A stretch of 64,000 bases of DNA from Litchfieldia salsa (GTDB taxonomy: Bacteria > Bacillota > Bacilli > Bacillales > Bacillaceae_L): assembly GCF_900104555.1 (NCBI RefSeq), contig NZ_FNJU01000010.1, forward strand, positions 43,966 through 107,965, given 5' to 3'. Below are positions 62,511 through 64,000 of this stretch, piece by piece. Made by a program: the position numbers and the translations under genes. Below the pieces are notes generated by a model that ran no database searches, was not told where the DNA came from, and worked only from the letters and a program-made list of their open reading frames with translations. Each line of letters starts with the position of its first letter. The stretch's first letter is position 1.

Positions 62511-63629
62511 CTATATTGGTTTTATGTTAATAGAACCGGTCTTTGTTTCTGCAAACATATATAATTTGTTTTCATGGTCTGTTGTTGTTTTGAATCTTAG
62601 ATACTTTTGTACTACCTCATTCTTTTCCTTCACAATATTCATATGTGGAATTTCACAGTTAAATCCGCCTAATGTAGATTTTAGTTCACCGTCAATGTTT
62701 CTAGTGATTGACGTGTCAATATCAATATTTCCTGCTGTTGTTTTTACGCCGATTGTGTGGCAATCTTCTCCAGGGAGATAACAAACAATGTTCCCACTAA
62801 AGCTCTGGGCATCTAACTTTTCATAACGACCATCTACTTTAATGGCTCCATTGATTGTTTCAATCTCACACTCTTTACTTGAGCTATCTTTTAGATCGAT
62901 TTGTCCATTTGCTGTTTCTAATTCCATATAAATTGAATTGATTTTTGCTACTTTAATCGTTCCATTTGCTGTTTTGGCCCTAAAGGTTGATACTTCTAAA
63001 TCTTCCCCACTTATTGGTCCATTAAACATTCTCACTTTTACATGCTCATATTGAACACGTGGAACATAAATCTTTGCCAATACTTTCATCTGCTTTTTCT
63101 GGACAGCAAATATGAGTTTATGATTATCAATTGAAAACACTACTTCATCTAGAAATGATTCACGAGCTTTTTCAATGGATTCTAGGTTGTAAACCTTCAC
63201 TTTGCATTCAACACGTACGTCATTCTCATTCCAAGGGATAATTTCAACACTACCATTTGAAACATCAACGTCAAGATTTTGGACTAATGCATCTGAATGC
63301 TGAAAGATATGATTAACTTCAACGGCATTTCCGAAGTTAAAATCTAAGTCCAGGTCCTTTATCTTCTTAACTGCAGAATCAATAAACTCAGTTAGTTTAG
63401 ATTTCACAGATGATTGTTTATAATGATGGGTCTTTTGGTCATCTTTTGTGTGTTTATTTTCAGGTTGAACGTTTGTTGATACCTCATTCACAATATGCTT
63501 AGTTTGTTCCGCTTTTGTAGTCTTCTCATTCCCCTTATCTTCTAACGCTTCTAATAAGGTAATCGCCTCGTTTGCTGAAAGTTTACCTGCTTCAACTAAC
63601 TTTAAAATCCGTTTACGTTCTTCATTCAT
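62511..63629 (-). CDS. yvlB: YvlB-like protein with DUF4097 adhesin-like beta-helix
   Basis: 372 aa from the ATG at 63629, with GGAGGAG upstream. N-terminal SHOCT-like short helical segment (RKRILKLVEAGKLSANEAITLLEALE), a basic/acidic linker, then repeated DUF4097 strands (DVDVSNGSVEIIPW; VRMFNGPISGEDLEVSTFRAKTANGTIKVAKI; ETANGQIDLKDSS). First gene of yvlBCD, with a sigma-W promoter upstream. Confidence 0.93.
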   Translation of the reverse strand: MNEERKRILKLVEAGKLSANEAITLLEALEDKGNEKTTKAEQTKHIVNEVSTNVQPENKHTKDDQKTHHYKQSSVKSKLTEFIDSAVKKIKDLDLDFNFGNAVEVNHIFQHSDALVQNLDVDVSNGSVEIIPWNENDVRVECKVKVYNLESIEKARESFLDEVVFSIDNHKLIFAVQKKQMKVLAKIYVPRVQYEHVKVRMFNGPISGEDLEVSTFRAKTANGTIKVAKINSIYMELETANGQIDLKDSSSKECEIETINGAIKVDGRYEKLDAQSFSGNIVCYLPGEDCHTIGVKTTAGNIDIDTSITRNIDGELKSTLGGFNCEIPHMNIVKEKNEVVQKYLRFKTTTDHENKLYMFAETKTGSINIKPI

Positions 63630-63742
63630 GAACGATTCTCCTCCCATGGATACTGACTTTGATTTATCATTTATTGTGATAACTAACATGACACATAATA
63701 AGACTTTTTATATCTATTCATTTAACTCCTCGCCCTTTACTA

Positions 63743-63768
63743 TACGAGGAATGAATTGATTAGTTTCA
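63743..63768 (-). promoter_or_regulatory. Sigma-W (ECF) promoter of yvlBCD
   Basis: Minus strand TGAAAC (63763-63768), exactly 16 bp, CGTA (63743-63746). This is the sigma-W consensus. Start site is ~105 nt before the yvlB ATG. Confidence 0.85.
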
Positions 63769-63810
63769 TCCTATTGGAAATTTGCTGAGCAGATATTGAG
63801 TGAAGATTTT

Positions 63811-63830
63811 TTAAACAAACGTTTGTTTAA
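63811..63830. promoter_or_regulatory. 20-bp perfect palindrome, TetR-type operator, copy 1
   Basis: TTAAACAAACGTTTGTTTAA, identical to 28089-28108. Confidence 0.6.
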
Positions 63831-63865
63831 TTTTTTCGAACCCTTGATATGACTGGTCTCATTTT

Positions 63866-63885
63866 CTAAACAAACGTTTGATTAA
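63866..63885. promoter_or_regulatory. Near-identical palindrome, TetR-type operator, copy 2
   Basis: CTAAACAAACGTTTGATTAA, 18 of 20 bases as in the previous site, centre to centre 55 bp away. With copy 1 it likely controls a gene to the right of the window. The remainder of 63630-64000 holds the sigma-W promoter; no other gene seen. Confidence 0.55.
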
Positions 63886-64000
63886 ATTTTTTAAGGGTAT
63901 GATCACTAATCTATTCTATGTGCTAATTAAGTTTTTAATGGTTATCTTATTTGTAATTATAGCCGTAGACGATCTTCCTTTAATCGACCAACAGAATGAT

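Overview
The window reads as a chromosomal segment of a low-GC Gram-positive endospore-former close to Bacillus. The reasons are the AT-rich composition, strong AGGAGG ribosome binding sites with frequent TTG/GTG starts, and long stretches of gene order familiar from Bacillus subtilis (secG-est-rnr-smpB-ssrA; cggR-gapA-pgk-tpiA-gpmI-eno; sigL; tRNA-Arg; clpP; crh-whiA-yvcK-rapZ-yvcI; trxB; yvcD; hisZGDBHAFI; hprK-lgt-yvoD-ppaX-yvoF; yvlBCD). All assignments come from reading the sequence and from knowledge of the families. No database search was run.

Region 1 (1-12.9 kb) is a polysaccharide-use locus. It holds a very large secreted protein with two GH43 catalytic domains (its C-terminus lies outside the window), a divergent regulatory operon (an MCP-like membrane protein with a degenerate signalling tip, a YesM-type kinase and a YesN-type AraC response regulator), and a convergent secreted GH3 glycosidase. 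A CcpA (cre) site overlaps the promoter of the GH43 gene.

Region 2 (12.97-13.78 kb) is the most unusual part. It holds a bacillar type-B RNase P RNA whose P12 arm carries an inserted copy of a dispersed hairpin repeat. A hairpin with all the hallmarks of SRP RNA domain IV follows downstream on the same strand, then a terminator.

Region 3 (13.9-22.8 kb) looks like a metal (probably copper) stress island. It has a 19-cysteine Csp-type copper storage protein, an F510_1955-type BNR-repeat membrane protein, two complete two-component systems, a small Met/His-containing exported protein, a YdhK lipoprotein, and a half-size sulfite/nitrite-reductase-like protein. A set of 11-bp direct repeats lies between one response regulator gene and the small exported protein gene.

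Region 4 (23-64 kb) is core housekeeping: trans-translation (ssrA/smpB), RNase R, SecG, lower glycolysis under CggR, sigma-54, ClpP under CtsR, the Crh/WhiA/YvcK/RapZ cluster, thioredoxin reductase, the complete histidine operon, a chemoreceptor, HPr kinase with Lgt, an asparaginase-II-family protein and the sigma-W-type yvlBCD operon. Carbon-catabolite control recurs: hprK, crh, cggR and the cre site are all here.

The whole window is seeded with short non-coding repeats. One MITE-like family (GGCTGTTTTC termini, 8-bp target duplications where intact) has six copies. A second ~120-bp hairpin family sits in rnpB, in the gapA-pgk spacer and as a remnant at 43.6 kb. Two further palindromic elements lie between crh and clpP and inside the his operon. 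I see no CRISPR array, prophage, transposase gene or rRNA operon.
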